From contig CACECJ010000005.1 in the NCBI GenBank assembly GCA_902557935.1, forward strand, positions 1 through 62,220: 62,220 bases of DNA, in the 5' to 3' direction. Positions 1-10,267 of this stretch are shown one piece after another. The notes beneath the pieces are model-generated. The model searched no databases. It had not been told where the DNA came from and saw only the letters and a list, made by a program, of their open reading frames with translations. A program made the position numbers and the translations under genes. This stretch comes from an uncultured Pelagibacteraceae bacterium (GTDB lineage Bacteria > Pseudomonadota > Alphaproteobacteria > Pelagibacterales > Pelagibacteraceae). Numbering within the stretch: position 1 is the stretch's first letter; each line of letters starts with the position of its first letter.

Positions 1-1481
1 TCATTTTCTGAAGAAGTAAAAACTAATTCTGATAACTCCTCATGTTTGTTTAGAGCTATTTGAAAATTGTTTAAAATTATAAATAATATTGATGACTCGA
101 TAATTTGAATTTTAGAAAGGTCTTTTCTTTTTTGATGTAAGATTTTTGTTTCTTTAAGAATTGTAGGGTTTTCTCTCTTTTTAAAAGAAAGATAATTGTA
201 ATCTTTTCTAAAACTTTGAATTGGTGTTAATTTCTTTAATTTTTCTAGAAAGTCCTCTAACACGTATTTTTTTAGTGTTTCATCGTTAATAGAATAGGAT
301 AACCTTTTTATTGCCTTTTCAAATTTCGATATTTCGTAAGGGTTGTTTTGATCTATTTTGCTTAAATGGTAATTCCAAATAAAAGACTGAATTATTTGTT
401 TTTTACTTAGTAAGTTTATCAAGGCCTCCTTACCATTTTGTTTTATAAAATCATCAGGATCTTTGCCATCTGGCATTATGGAAAAATAAATTTTGTTTTG
501 TTCATTTATTAATGGAAATAATCTTTCTGCAATTCTAAATGCAGCTTTTTGACCGCTTTCGTCTCCATCTAAACAAATAATTGGATTGTGGAAAAACTTC
601 CAAATTAAAGATATTTGTTTTTCTGTCAAAGCAGTGCCAGAGTTAGCAATTACATTTTTAATTCCAGAAGCGTAAACACTTACAACATCCATGTAACCCT
701 CAACTATTAACACCTCATCAGTCTCTGATCTTAATTCTTTTGCCTTTTCAAGATTATAAATCATACTCCCTTTTTTATAAAACTCAGTTTCCGGTGAGTT
801 TATATATTTTGCCAATTTACTATCTCGAATTATTCTTCCTCCAAAGGCAATAGTATCTCCTGAAATGTTATTTACCGGAAAAATAATTCTGGAGTTAAAG
901 CGATCAATATATTTATTTGTTTTATCACTTTTGTAGTAAAGTCCTGTAGAATTAATTTCTTCTTCAGAATATTTTTTCAATAGTTCTTCATACAAGTTGT
1001 TTTTCCAAGGCACATATCCTAATTTAAATTCTTCAATTATATTTTTTTTTAATCCTCTTTTATAAAGATAATCGAGTGCTTCTTTGCAATTCTCACTGTA
1101 TAATTGCTTATTAAAATAATCCCTATATTCGATAAGTATATTTTTGTAAGTCTTATATCTTAATTCTTTTTTTTGATCGAAATTTGTAAATCTATAAGGT
1201 TGCATCCCAGCTTCTGCTGCAAGAATTTTTACTGCTTCTCCAAAACCAACTGATTTAGTTTTCATGAGGAAATCAAAAATATTTCCATGTTCTCCCGTGC
1301 TAAAACAATGATAAAATTCTTTTTCATCATTTACGGTGAAAGAAGGTGTTTTTTCATTTTTAAAAGGAGATAAGCCTATAAACTCTTTGCCCCTTTTTTT
1401 TAACTGAACAGTTTTTCCAACCACATTAGAAACCTTAAGTCTTAATTTAATTTCATTTAAATATTCTTTAGGATATTTCAT
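1..1481 (-). CDS. dnaG: DNA primase DnaG (3' end cut by window edge)
   Basis: DnaG makes RNA primers at the replication fork. I translated it from an ATG at 1481; about 493 residues are visible and the C-terminal helicase-interaction domain lies beyond the left edge. The N-terminal CHC2 region (about residues 37-65, LSPFKNEKTPSF then YHCFSTGEHG) is clear, but only Cys59 of the four zinc ligands remains: Ser38, Lys41 and Thr62 replace Cys, His and Cys. The TOPRIM centre follows, with VEGYMD near residue 258 and the LDGDESG acidic motif near 302. It lies directly behind yqeY (2-base gap), a common neighbour order. The identification is certain; whether zinc is bound is doubtful. Confidence 0.96.
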   Translation of the reverse strand, partial: MKYPKEYLNEIKLRLKVSNVVGKTVQLKKRGKEFIGLSPFKNEKTPSFTVNDEKEFYHCFSTGEHGNIFDFLMKTKSVGFGEAVKILAAEAGMQPYRFTNFDQKKELRYKTYKNILIEYRDYFNKQLYSENCKEALDYLYKRGLKKNIIEEFKLGYVPWKNNLYEELLKKYSEEEINSTGLYYKSDKTNKYIDRFNSRIIFPVNNISGDTIAFGGRIIRDSKLAKYINSPETEFYKKGSMIYNLEKAKELRSETDEVLIVEGYMDVVSVYASGIKNVIANSGTALTEKQISLIWKFFHNPIICLDGDESGQKAAFRIAERLFPLINEQNKIYFSIMPDGKDPDDFIKQNGKEALINLLSKKQIIQSFIWNYHLSKIDQNNPYEISKFEKAIKRLSYSINDETLKKYVLEDFLEKLKKLTPIQSFRKDYNYLSFKKRENPTILKETKILHQKRKDLSKIQIIESSILFIILNNFQIALNKHEELSELVFTSSEN

Positions 1482-1483
1482 AT

Positions 1484-1939
1484 TTATTTCAGAAGTTCTT
1501 TCAAAATAACACTTACTTTTGAAAAATCTAAGGAGTCAGAATGTTTTGATTTTAAGGCTCCCATAATCTTTCCCATATCTTTCATAGATGAAGCGCCAAC
1601 AGACTTTATCGTTTCTTCACAAATCTTTTTTGTTTCCTCATCACTAAGTTGTTTTGGTAAGAAAGAATTAATTACCGTTATCTCTTTTTTTTCATTTTCT
1701 AAAAGTTCTCTACGACCAGCTTTTTCATAAACCTCGCAAGATTCGTTTCTCTGTTTAACCATTTTTTTGAGCAGTGAAATAATGTCACTATCCTTAAGTT
1801 CTTTTTGACCTTTTGACCTACCAGCTATTTCAGCATCTTTTATAGCTGAAACAATTAGTCTTAGTGTGGGATAGGTGTTTTTATCTTTTGCTTTTAGGGC
1901 TTTATTTAGCTTATCGTCTATTTGCTTTTTTAGAGACAT
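1484..1939 (-). CDS. YqeY-like GatB/YqeY domain protein
   Basis: This 151-residue protein matches the YqeY family, a free-standing version of the C-terminal helical domain of the amidotransferase subunit GatB. It begins MSLKKQIDDKLNKALKAKD and carries the family region KMVKQRNESCEVYEKAGR near residues 60-75, followed by FLPKQLSDEE and the C-terminal segment on MGKIMGALK. The full family length is present. The gene precedes dnaG on the same strand with a 2-base gap and is probably co-transcribed with it. Its exact biochemical role is not known; a tRNA-related function is inferred only from the GatB resemblance. Confidence 0.92.
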   Translation of the reverse strand: MSLKKQIDDKLNKALKAKDKNTYPTLRLIVSAIKDAEIAGRSKGQKELKDSDIISLLKKMVKQRNESCEVYEKAGRRELLENEKKEITVINSFLPKQLSDEETKKICEETIKSVGASSMKDMGKIMGALKSKHSDSLDFSKVSVILKELLK

Positions 1940-1991
1940 AATTAAAAATTTATTTTAATCACAATTGTAATACAAAATAAAAAGAACTTTC

Positions 1992-2020
1992 TTGACGATT
2001 TTGTTTCTATTTCATATGTT
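1992..2020 (+). promoter_or_regulatory. Sigma-70-type promoter for carAB
   Basis: A -35 box TTGACG (1992-1997) is followed by a 17-base spacer and a -10 box TATGTT (2015-2020). Transcription should start near 2027, about 36 bases before the TTG start of carA. It is the only long leader predicted among the promoters I could assign here. This is read by eye and not supported by expression data. Confidence 0.6.
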
Positions 2021-2062
2021 GCGCAAAATCATGTTTATAAGTTTTTTACTTTAACTCATGAG

Positions 2063-3271
2063 TTGTATTTGAAGAAGATTGGTCAAATTATAAACTCAAC
2101 AAAAAATCTTAAAAAGATCGATTCCACAGCTATTCTAGTTCTTCAAAACGGTAAATTCTTTAAAGGCGTAGGTTTAGGTTACAAAGGCACCGCAACTGGT
2201 GAAGTATGTTTTAATACTTCTATTACTGGTTACCAAGAAATTATATCTGACCCCTCTTATGCTGATCAGATTATAAATTTTACCTTTCCGCACGTTGGAA
2301 ATGTTGGAACTAATAAAGAAGATCACGAGTCAGATAAGATTTGGACTAAAGGAGTAATAATAAATACAGAGATAACTAATCCATCAAATTACAGATCTTT
2401 AAAACATTTAGATCAATGGTTAAAGAAAAATAAGATTGTTGGAATAACTGGAATTGATACTAGAAATTTAACAAATTTAATTAGAGATAAAGGTGCTCCT
2501 AAAGGGACAATATCTTTTTATAACAAAAATAAATTAAATATAAAAAAACTAATCAAAATAACTAATAAATGGAGCGGCCTAAAAAACTTAGATTTAGCAA
2601 AAATGGTTACTACTAAGAAAAATTATTTGTGGCAAGATTATAAAACATGGGAAAAGGGAAATGGATATTTAAAAAATAAGAAAAAAATATTGCATGTTGT
2701 AGCCATAGATTACGGAATTAAGAAAAATATTTTAAGATATTTTTCAGATTTTAATTGTAAAGTTACAATCGTACCATGCAAAACAGCTGCAAAAGATATT
2801 CTAAAACTCAAACCTAATGGAATATTTTTATCAAATGGACCCGGAGATCCTGCGGCGACAGGGAAATATGCAATACCGACAATCCAAGAATTAATCAAAA
2901 AAAAGTTACCATTATTTGGAATCTGTTTGGGCCATCAAATCCTAGCTTTAGCACTCGGTGCTAAGACAGAAAAAATGAAATTAGGGCATAGAGGAGCTAA
3001 CCATCCTGTTAAAAATTTGATTGAGGGAAATGTTGAAATTACAAGTCAGAATCATGGATTTGAAGTAATAAAAAAAGGTATGCCTAAAAATATTAGAGTC
3101 ACTCACCAGTCTTTATTTGATAATAGTATTGAAGGTATCGAGTTAAAAAATAAACCCGTTTTCTCAGTTCAATATCATCCAGAATCTAACCCTGGTCCTC
3201 AAGATAGTGTTTATTTATTCGATAAATTTGTAAAGAGTATGAAAAAAAATGCCAAAAAGAAAAGACATTAA
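2063..3271 (+). CDS. carA: Carbamoyl-phosphate synthase small subunit CarA
   Basis: CarA hydrolyses glutamine and passes ammonia to CarB for carbamoyl phosphate, feeding pyrimidine and arginine synthesis. The N-terminal CPSase domain (from [10 protein letters not shown], with [16 protein letters not shown]) is followed by a class I glutamine amidotransferase domain with GICLGHQ (Cys288) and YHPESNPGP (His372, Glu374). No in-frame ATG fits the N-terminus, so TTG at 2063 or TTG at 2069 is the likely start; this gives about 20 more residues before the conserved core than usual. It overlaps carB by 23 bases. An ATG at 2058 opens only a four-codon frame that ends inside carA. Confidence 0.95.
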   Translation: MYLKKIGQIINSTKNLKKIDSTAILVLQNGKFFKGVGLGYKGTATGEVCFNTSITGYQEIISDPSYADQIINFTFPHVGNVGTNKEDHESDKIWTKGVIINTEITNPSNYRSLKHLDQWLKKNKIVGITGIDTRNLTNLIRDKGAPKGTISFYNKNKLNIKKLIKITNKWSGLKNLDLAKMVTTKKNYLWQDYKTWEKGNGYLKNKKKILHVVAIDYGIKKNILRYFSDFNCKVTIVPCKTAAKDILKLKPNGIFLSNGPGDPAATGKYAIPTIQELIKKKLPLFGICLGHQILALALGAKTEKMKLGHRGANHPVKNLIEGNVEITSQNHGFEVIKKGMPKNIRVTHQSLFDNSIEGIELKNKPVFSVQYHPESNPGPQDSVYLFDKFVKSMKKNAKKKRH

Positions 3272-6200
3272 AAAAATTTTAGTTGTTGGTGCGGGACCAA
3301 TAATTATTGGGCAAGCTTGTGAATTTGATTATTCAGGAACTCAAGCCTGTAAAGCTTTAAAAGATGAAGGTTTCAAAGTAATTCTTATAAATTCAAATCC
3401 AGCAACAATCATGACAGATCCAAACATCGCTGATAAAACTTATATTGAGCCAATTACAATAGAAGTTCTTGAAAAAATTCTTATCAAAGAAAAACCTGAC
3501 GCGATCTTGCCAACCATGGGTGGCCAAACTGCTTTAAATTTAGCAATGGAGGCAGAAAAAAAAGGTATTCTTAAAAAATATAAAATTGAACTTATAGGCG
3601 CTAATTCAAAAGCTATTTCCAATGCAGAAGATAGAAAAAAGTTCAGAAAAAATATGATAGAGATTGGTTTAGATCTTCCCAAATCAAAAGTAGTAAACAA
3701 TTTTAAACAATCTTCAAAAGTATTAAAACAAATCGGATTACCAGCAATTATAAGACCGGCTTTTACTCTAGGTGGTTTGGGAGGTGGTATCGCAAAAAAT
3801 AAAAAAGATTTTTATAAGATAATAAAAAATGGGCTTCACGAGTCACCTGTAAATCAAGTCTTAGTTGAAGAGTGTTTAGAAGGTTGGAAAGAATTTGAGA
3901 TGGAGGTTGTCAGGGATAAAAATGACAATTGCATAATCATTTGCTCAATAGAAAATTTAGATCCTATGGGTATTCATACTGGGGACTCAGTAACTATCGC
4001 TCCAGCACTAACTTTGACCGACAAAGAATATCAAGTTATGAGGAATGCATCTATAGCCTGCTTAAGAAAAATTGGTGTAGAGACCGGAGGATCAAATGTT
4101 CAATTTGCAATAAATCCAAAAAATGGAAGAATGGTTATCATTGAGATGAACCCTAGGGTTTCAAGATCATCTGCGCTAGCTTCCAAAGCCACAGGATTTC
4201 CAATAGCAAAAGTAGCAGCGAAGTTAGCTGTAGGGTACACTTTAGATGAACTAAAAAATGAAATTACAAAAGTTACGCCTGCATCTTTTGAGCCTACAAT
4301 AGACTATGTGGTAACTAAAATCCCTAGATTTACTTTTGAAAAATTCTCCTCTTCAGCTGCAGTTTTAGGAACATCAATGAAATCAGTGGGAGAGGCAATG
4401 GCTATAGGTAGAAATTTTAAAGAGTCTCTTCAAAAAGCTTTGGTATCTCTGGAAACAGGTTTCTCAGGTTTAGACCAAATATTTAATTTAAATACTAAAC
4501 AAATTAGACAAAAACTTAAAGAAAATATTCCAAATAAGATTTTACTTGTTGGAGAGGCTATAAGAAAAAAAATTAATTTAAAGGATATAAATAAACTATC
4601 GAAAATTGACCCTTGGTTTTTAAATCAAATAAAAGAAATCATAGAAAATGAAATTAAAATTAAGAAAAAAGGTCTTCCTAAAAATTTTAATGAATTTAAT
4701 TATATTAAGTCTATAGGGTTTTCCGATAAAAAATTATCTGAACTTACAAATATTTCGGAATCGTTAATTAGAAAGAAAAGAACTGCTTTAAAAGTTTTAC
4801 CAGTTTATAAAAAAGTCGATACTTGTGCTGCAGAATTTAAGTCTTTCACTCCGTATATGTATTCTACTTATCAAAGAAATTTCTCTTATAATTCAGAATG
4901 TGAAGCCGATCCGTCTAGTAAAAATAAAATTATAATACTTGGAGGAGGCCCTAATAGAATAGGTCAAGGAATAGAATTTGATTACTGCTGTTGCCAAGCT
5001 AGTTTTGCTCTAAAAGAAGCTAAATATGAAACAATCATGGTTAATTGTAATCCTGAAACCGTGTCAACAGATTACGATACAAGTGACAGATTATACTTTG
5101 AACCTTTAATAGATGAATATGTTTTCAATATTATAAAGAAAGAAAAATCAAAAGGTAATGTAAAAGGTGTCATTACTCAATTTGGAGGACAAACTCCTAT
5201 AAAACTTGCAAAATTTTTACACGAAAACAAACTTCCAATTTTAGGAACTCAATATTCATCAATTGATCTTGCTGAGGATAGAGATAGATTTAGAAATCTT
5301 TTAAATAAACTTAATTTCAATCAAGCTGAAAGTGGTATAGCTAGAACTTTTCCTCAAGCAATAAAAATTGCGGATAAAATTGGTTTGCCTCTAATGGTAA
5401 GGCCATCTTACGTTTTAGGTGGAAGAGCAATGGAGATTGTTCATGAAAAAAGGCAACTCAAAGACTTTATAAAAGAAGCATTTAAAGTCGCTGAAAAAAA
5501 TCCAATTTTAATTGATAAGTTTATTGATAACGCAATGGAAGTTGATGTTGATGCAATATCAGACGGTAAAAATGTTTTCGTAGCCGGTATCATGCAACAC
5601 ATTGAAGAAGCAGGTATCCACTCAGGTGACTCAGCATGTAGCTTACCTCCGGTATCAATAAAACCTTTTTTGATTAAAGAAATTGAAAACCAAACAAAAA
5701 AATTAGCTTTAGCACTTAAAGTTAAAGGTTTCATGAATGTTCAATATGCAATTAAAAAAGATAAGATTTATGTAATTGAGGTTAATCCTAGAGCAAGTAG
5801 AACTGTGCCATTTGTTTCGAAAGCAAAAAATTTACCCCTCGCCAAGATAGCATCAAGAGTGATGGCGGGAGAAAAATTAACTAATTTTAATTTAAAAAGT
5901 AAAACAAAAGATATGTTTGCAGTAAAAGAGGCAGTATTTCCATTTAATAAATTCCCAAACAGCGATCTTTTACTTGGTCCTGAAATGAAATCAACAGGTG
6001 AAGTTATGGGTTTTGATAAAAATTTCGGAATGGCTTTTGCTAAGAGTCAAATTGCAGCCTCAAACTCTCTTCCTAAAAAAGGCTTAGCTTTTATCTCTTT
6101 AAAAAATAGTCATAAAGAAGAGGGTGTGCAATTAGCAAAACAATTAGTTAAATTAAATTTCACACTTTGTGGAACTGGAGGTACTGCTGATTACATCAGC

Positions 6201-6473
6201 AAACACGGGATAAAATGCAAAAAAATTAATAAAGTAAATCAGGGATCTCCTCATATTGTTGACATTCTAAATACTAAAAAAATAGCACTAGTTATTAATA
6301 CAGGTGGCGGAAATAGTGAGGCTCAGTTGAGCGATGCGGTAGCTTTAAGAAGGGCTACGTTAGCTAACAAAGTTCCATATTGCACGAATATGTCGACAGC
6401 AAAAGTTTGTTTGGAAGGTATTAAATCTCTTAAATTGAAAGATATTAGCGTTACTTCTTTACAAGATCTTTAA
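3249..6473 (+). CDS. carB: Carbamoyl-phosphate synthase large subunit CarB
   Basis: CarB makes carbamoyl phosphate from bicarbonate, ammonia and two ATP, working with CarA. The 1074 residues are full length and contain two homologous ATP-grasp halves: the first opens with [21 protein letters not shown], the second near residue 556 with [19 protein letters not shown]. Metal and ATP-binding motifs include [18 protein letters not shown] in half one and [16 protein letters not shown] in half two. The C-terminal MGS-like allosteric domain starts near residue 935 with the [11 protein letters not shown] region. It starts inside carA and ends in a 4-base tail-to-tail overlap with the next gene. Confidence 0.97.
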   Translation: MPKRKDIKKILVVGAGPIIIGQACEFDYSGTQACKALKDEGFKVILINSNPATIMTDPNIADKTYIEPITIEVLEKILIKEKPDAILPTMGGQTALNLAMEAEKKGILKKYKIELIGANSKAISNAEDRKKFRKNMIEIGLDLPKSKVVNNFKQSSKVLKQIGLPAIIRPAFTLGGLGGGIAKNKKDFYKIIKNGLHESPVNQVLVEECLEGWKEFEMEVVRDKNDNCIIICSIENLDPMGIHTGDSVTIAPALTLTDKEYQVMRNASIACLRKIGVETGGSNVQFAINPKNGRMVIIEMNPRVSRSSALASKATGFPIAKVAAKLAVGYTLDELKNEITKVTPASFEPTIDYVVTKIPRFTFEKFSSSAAVLGTSMKSVGEAMAIGRNFKESLQKALVSLETGFSGLDQIFNLNTKQIRQKLKENIPNKILLVGEAIRKKINLKDINKLSKIDPWFLNQIKEIIENEIKIKKKGLPKNFNEFNYIKSIGFSDKKLSELTNISESLIRKKRTALKVLPVYKKVDTCAAEFKSFTPYMYSTYQRNFSYNSECEADPSSKNKIIILGGGPNRIGQGIEFDYCCCQASFALKEAKYETIMVNCNPETVSTDYDTSDRLYFEPLIDEYVFNIIKKEKSKGNVKGVITQFGGQTPIKLAKFLHENKLPILGTQYSSIDLAEDRDRFRNLLNKLNFNQAESGIARTFPQAIKIADKIGLPLMVRPSYVLGGRAMEIVHEKRQLKDFIKEAFKVAEKNPILIDKFIDNAMEVDVDAISDGKNVFVAGIMQHIEEAGIHSGDSACSLPPVSIKPFLIKEIENQTKKLALALKVKGFMNVQYAIKKDKIYVIEVNPRASRTVPFVSKAKNLPLAKIASRVMAGEKLTNFNLKSKTKDMFAVKEAVFPFNKFPNSDLLLGPEMKSTGEVMGFDKNFGMAFAKSQIAASNSLPKKGLAFISLKNSHKEEGVQLAKQLVKLNFTLCGTGGTADYISKHGIKCKKINKVNQGSPHIVDILNTKKIALVINTGGGNSEAQLSDAVALRRATLANKVPYCTNMSTAKVCLEGIKSLKLKDISVTSLQDL

Positions 6474-7135
6474 CTTTTAACTTTCCAATCAGTTTCAAAT
6501 GTAACATAATTTATTTGAATACATCTTCTCTCTTTTTTAATCTCTTTTTTTTCCATTCCATGCCAAGTGTTTGGTCCGCTTGTAAAGAAGTATCCATAAT
6601 TATGTTTATAAGGAACTGTTTTAACTTTGTTCAATTTTGCGTCATAAAAATCAGTACCTAAATTCTCCGATTCATTATGTAAATTAACAAAAACTATTGA
6701 TGACATTAATTTTTCCTCAATATCGCAATGAGGCTTTAACCAAAAACCTTCTCTATCGCAAATTACTTCTAGTCTCACGTAAGAATTACTTAAATCTTTT
6801 CCAATTAATGATCCGATCTTTTTATAAACATCAGGTGATCTTAATTCTTCTATAAATTTTGTTAAATTTGGAAATTGATTAAAGTTTTCTTTAGTAACAT
6901 AACATCGAAGTTTTTTTGCTTTACCACCATCTTTAATTCCAGCTCGAAAGGCTCCCTCTCCTCCATCAAGAGCTCTTGTTCCATCATAATTTAAATTTTG
7001 TTTTCTAGGATCAGCTATCTCTGCACTACAGATTTCGTCAATAGCATTTTGAGTCAGTGGCTGGTTGATTTCAAAATGTTTAAATGGATCGCTAAATAGT
7101 TTAGTTCTTTTTTCTAATGATTTAAATAATTCCAT
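6470..7135 (-). CDS. 2-oxoglutarate/Fe(II)-dependent oxygenase-like protein
   Basis: The 221 residues look like a member of the 2OG-Fe(II) oxygenase superfamily. The iron triad can be placed as His136 and Asp138 (KPHCDIEEK) and His192 (NTWHGME), with Arg203/204 ([10 protein letters not shown]) positioned to bind 2-oxoglutarate. The core [24 protein letters not shown]-type strands are also typical, although I give that segment from general fold knowledge. The substrate cannot be told from sequence. It overlaps the upstream ELM1-like gene by 14 bases, so the two are almost certainly translated from one mRNA, which may point to a shared cell-envelope or modification task. Confidence 0.75.
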   Translation of the reverse strand: MELFKSLEKRTKLFSDPFKHFEINQPLTQNAIDEICSAEIADPRKQNLNYDGTRALDGGEGAFRAGIKDGGKAKKLRCYVTKENFNQFPNLTKFIEELRSPDVYKKIGSLIGKDLSNSYVRLEVICDREGFWLKPHCDIEEKLMSSIVFVNLHNESENLGTDFYDAKLNKVKTVPYKHNYGYFFTSGPNTWHGMEKKEIKKERRCIQINYVTFETDWKVKS

Positions 7136-8075
7136 GTTTTTTCATTTTTGCTTTTACAATTGGAGCAATTCTGTTTACCTCATTCAAACTATTGTAACTC
7201 CAACTTTCAACCCTATCTTCTAATTCTCTTGTTATACCTAAATCTTTCAATTGTGAATAAAATTTTTTGAATCTTCCAGTTGGCTTAAAAGACTTCATCA
7301 TAGCAATATAAACAGGTTTTCCAGTCATTGCAGCCTCTGAAATCATTGACGTGGAGTCGCACGTTACAACTATATAATTTGAGATTGCTAGTGCTGAAAG
7401 ATAGGCTTTTTTATCAATATTTTTTACAACATGGTGATCGATGTTGAAAGTATTAAAGGCTGCTTTTAAAATATTTTCAGGCGTTCTATACGATGGGACA
7501 ACAATAATCTTAAATTTATCCGGGGTAAATAAAGTTTTTACCTTATTAAAGAGTTTATGAATTTGTTTTTCTGAATATCTGTAGTATTTATTTGGCCCGC
7601 CAATTATGAATGCAACTAATTCTCTTCTTTTATCTTTTTCTATTTCAAGATATTTTGAGTTATCAGTAATTTCTTTTTTAGTTAAATAATGAATAGCTCC
7701 CATCGTATTAATAATGTTGTCACCTTTTAAATTATCATGATCAGGACTTACAATGAGATCAAAATATTTAAAAGAAATTTTTGGATCTTGAATATGAATA
7801 TTGAAAACTTGATTACCTAATCTTTTTTTTAAAGCTATTGATGGTATTACGCTCTTTCTTCCGCAAGAAATAATTACTTTACAGTCACATACAAACTTAT
7901 TTTTCACCAAATTTTCTGAGATTGGACTGATTCGTGGCGGAATAAAATTCCAAAAAGATTTTAATTCTATTTTTTGATGTTTATAACTTAAGCCCAAAGC
8001 TTTAGCTAATCCCTCCACTTGACTAACCATACCGTGCATACCTTGCGTTAAAAGAAGTGCTTTTAATTCTAACAT
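7122..8075 (-). CDS. ELM1-like (DUF1022) family protein
   Basis: This 317-residue protein resembles the DUF1022 family, named for plant mitochondrial fission protein ELM1. Supporting segments are GMVSQVEGLAKALGL near residues 15-30, the ISCGRKSVIPSIALKK loop, IHIQDPKI, FDLIVSPDHD and the C-terminal VVTCDSTSMISEAAMTGKPVY, which recalls nucleotide-sugar binding sites of GT-B glycosyltransferases. Bacterial function is not established; a sugar-transfer role at the envelope is only an inference from the fold-like motif. It starts 23 bases from the divergent trxB gene and is followed by an overlapping 2OG-oxygenase-like gene. Confidence 0.82.
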   Translation of the reverse strand: MLELKALLLTQGMHGMVSQVEGLAKALGLSYKHQKIELKSFWNFIPPRISPISENLVKNKFVCDCKVIISCGRKSVIPSIALKKRLGNQVFNIHIQDPKISFKYFDLIVSPDHDNLKGDNIINTMGAIHYLTKKEITDNSKYLEIEKDKRRELVAFIIGGPNKYYRYSEKQIHKLFNKVKTLFTPDKFKIIVVPSYRTPENILKAAFNTFNIDHHVVKNIDKKAYLSALAISNYIVVTCDSTSMISEAAMTGKPVYIAMMKSFKPTGRFKKFYSQLKDLGITRELEDRVESWSYNSLNEVNRIAPIVKAKMKKHGII

Positions 8076-8098
8076 TAGTTACTATATACCTTTACATA

Positions 8099-9049
8099 AT
8101 GAATAATAAATCAACAAAACATACAAAAGTGTTAATTCTTGGATCAGGTCCCGCCGGCTATACAGCAGCTATTTATGCGGCTAGAGCTATGCTTAAACCA
8201 ATACTTGTTCATGGTTCTCAACCCGGAGGACAATTAACTACCACTACAGATGTTGAGAATTATCCTGGATACTCAAAAGTGATTCAGGGGCCATGGCTAA
8301 TGGATGAAATGAAAGGTCAGGCTGAAGCTGTAGGCACAGAGATGATACAAGATCATATAAGTAAAGTTGACTTAACAAAAAAACCTTTTACCGCAACAGG
8401 CGATAGTGGTCAGGTTTACACTGCAGATAGTTTTATAATTTCAACAGGAGCACAAGCAAGATGGTTAAATTTAAAATCTGAACAAGAATTTAGAGGATTT
8501 GGAGTTTCAGCATGTGCTACTTGTGACGGATTTTTCTTTAAAGAAAAAGAAGTGGCTGTAGTTGGTGGGGGAAATGCCGCCGTTGAAGAAGCAATGTTTC
8601 TAACTAAATTTGCTTCAAAGGTTTATTTAATACATAGGAGAAACGAACTTAGGGCAGAAAAAATGCTTCAAGCAAAATTAAAATCTAACAAAAAAATACA
8701 AATTATTTGGGATACTGTAGTCGAGGATGTTATTGGCACTAAGGATCCAAAAACTGTTAATGCATTAAAAATTAAAAATGTAAAAGATAATAAAGTTAAA
8801 GAGCTAAAAGTTGATGGTTTATTTATTGCCATAGGTCATGATCCAGCAACATCTTTGTTTAAAGATCAACTTAATATGGACAAAGAAGGATATTTAATTA
8901 CAAAACCTGACTCTACTGAAACAAATATTCCAGGAGTTTTTGCTGCAGGAGATGTAAAGGATAAAATTTTTAGACAAGCTGTTACCGCTGCTGGAATGGG
9001 TTGTATGTCAGCACTTGAAGCTGAAAAATATCTATCTGAGTCTAATTAA
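8099..9049 (+). CDS. trxB: Thioredoxin-disulfide reductase
   Basis: TrxB uses NADPH and FAD to reduce thioredoxin in the cytoplasm. From the ATG at 8099 the protein has 316 residues, the family's usual size. It shows the FAD motif LGSGPAGYTAAIYAARA near residues 14-30, the redox pair Cys139-Ala-Thr-Cys142 (ACATCDGFF), the NADPH motif VVGGGNAAVEEA, and the C-terminal GVFAAGDVKD. A longer frame open from 8057 adds hydrophobic residues not seen in the family, so I reject that start. It is divergent from the ELM1-like gene with 23 bases between starts and ends overlapping aspC by 8 bases. Confidence 0.96.
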   Translation: MNNKSTKHTKVLILGSGPAGYTAAIYAARAMLKPILVHGSQPGGQLTTTTDVENYPGYSKVIQGPWLMDEMKGQAEAVGTEMIQDHISKVDLTKKPFTATGDSGQVYTADSFIISTGAQARWLNLKSEQEFRGFGVSACATCDGFFFKEKEVAVVGGGNAAVEEAMFLTKFASKVYLIHRRNELRAEKMLQAKLKSNKKIQIIWDTVVEDVIGTKDPKTVNALKIKNVKDNKVKELKVDGLFIAIGHDPATSLFKDQLNMDKEGYLITKPDSTETNIPGVFAAGDVKDKIFRQAVTAAGMGCMSALEAEKYLSESN

Positions 9050-10229
9050 AGCTATCACAAAAAGTTTTTATCCTTTGCATTGCTTTCTTTAAATTTTCCA
9101 TTGAAGTAGCGTAAGATATCCTAAAGTAACCGTCTAAACCAAAGGCAGAACCTTGAACCACAGCTACCTCAGCTTTTTCTAACAATTTTTCGACAAAGTC
9201 CTTATCAGTTTTCAGTTTTGTTTTCTTATTTAGTAATTTTTTACAGTTTGGAAAAACATAAAAAGCTCCTTCAGGGCTTAAGCAGCTTATACCTTTTATA
9301 TTATTTAAACTCTCAACAACGAAATTTCTTCTTTCTTTAAAAGAATTTGATCTTTCTAAAATAAAATCTTGTGTTCCGTTTAAAGCCTCGACTGCAGCTG
9401 CTTGGCTTATGGATGTAGGATTACTAGTTGATTGGGATTGAATTTTAGCCATCGCTTTAATTATTTCCTTTGGACCTGCAGCATAACCTATTCTCCAGCC
9501 AGTCATTGAGTAAGATTTACTCACTCCATTCATAGTTAAAGTTCTGCTTTTTAATTTTTCAATTTGCGCGATTGTAAAAAATTTAAAACCGTCATAAGTA
9601 ATATGTTCGTAAATATCATCGCTTAAAATATATAAATTTTTATATTTCAATAAAATCTTCGATAAAGCTATTAACTCATCTTTGGTATAACCGGAGCCTG
9701 TAGGGTTAGATGGCGAGTTTATAATTATCCACTTTGTTTTCTTTGAAACTGCTTTATTTAATTTTTCTGGTGTTAATTTAAAATTATTTTTTTCATCACA
9801 CTTTATTATTTTAGGTTTTCCCCCAGCTAACAAAACAATGTCAGGATAAGAAACCCAATAAGGTGCTGGAATAATGACCTCATCACCTTTATTAATAGTT
9901 GCCATAAAAGCATTATATAAAACTTGCTTTCCACCAGTTCCAACGGAAATTTGATCAAGCTCATATGATAAATGATTTTCTCTAGAAAATTTTGCTTGGA
10001 TAGCTTTTTTCAAAGCTGGAGTTCCATCCACTGCTGTATATTTTGTATCCCCTTTTCTAATTGCTTCTATGGCCGCCTCTTTAATATTGTCTGGAGTATC
10101 AAAATCGGGCTCCCCAGCCCCTAAACCAATAACATCCTTTCCAGCAGCTCTCATTTCCCTAGCTTTTGAGGTAACTGCTATTGTAGGCGACGGTTTTATA
10201 CGTTTTAAACTATTGGAAACTATGCTCAT
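9042..10229 (-). CDS. aspC: Aspartate aminotransferase (class I PLP enzyme)
   Basis: A 395-residue fold-type I aminotransferase that interconverts aspartate/2-oxoglutarate and oxaloacetate/glutamate in the cytoplasm. Visible family marks are GAGEPDFDTPDNI near residues 37-49, INSPSNPTGSGY, SDDIYEHITYDG, the PLP lysine in GVSKSYSMTGWRIGY (about Lys237), and FRISYATS near the C-terminus. The N-terminus MSIVSNSLKRIKPSPTIAVTSKA matches the alphaproteobacterial I-beta-like subgroup, some of which also accept prephenate, so substrate range is not settled. The gene is divergent from uvrB with 38 bases between start codons. Confidence 0.9.
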   Translation of the reverse strand: MSIVSNSLKRIKPSPTIAVTSKAREMRAAGKDVIGLGAGEPDFDTPDNIKEAAIEAIRKGDTKYTAVDGTPALKKAIQAKFSRENHLSYELDQISVGTGGKQVLYNAFMATINKGDEVIIPAPYWVSYPDIVLLAGGKPKIIKCDEKNNFKLTPEKLNKAVSKKTKWIIINSPSNPTGSGYTKDELIALSKILLKYKNLYILSDDIYEHITYDGFKFFTIAQIEKLKSRTLTMNGVSKSYSMTGWRIGYAAGPKEIIKAMAKIQSQSTSNPTSISQAAAVEALNGTQDFILERSNSFKERRNFVVESLNNIKGISCLSPEGAFYVFPNCKKLLNKKTKLKTDKDFVEKLLEKAEVAVVQGSAFGLDGYFRISYATSMENLKKAMQRIKTFCDSFN

Positions 10230-10258
10230 TGAAATTTATAATATAATTAATTTATTAT
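10229..10258 (+). promoter_or_regulatory. uvrB promoter, near-leaderless
   Basis: A -35 box TTGAAA (10229-10234), an 18-base spacer and a -10 box TATTAT (10253-10258) point toward uvrB. The predicted start of transcription is near 10265, about three bases before the ATG at 10268. The -35 overlaps the first codon of the divergent aspC gene. I see no LexA-like site, but low AT contrast makes that hard to judge. Confidence 0.5.
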
Positions 10259-10266
10259 TAACACAA
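10238..10266 (-). promoter_or_regulatory. aspC promoter, interleaved with the uvrB promoter
   Basis: Read on the minus strand, TTGTGT (10266-10261) is followed by 17 bases and TATTAT (10243-10238). The -10 box ends 8 bases before the aspC ATG, so the mRNA would begin almost at the start codon. Its boxes lie inside the uvrB promoter, so the two polymerases could not bind together. The -35 match is only partial. Confidence 0.4.
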
Positions 10267-10267
10267 A

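Noticed and set aside
8057-8098. Longer N-terminus for thioredoxin reductase
   Set aside because: The extra 14 residues are hydrophobic and unmatched in the family; the ATG at 8099 gives the normal start before the FAD motif.
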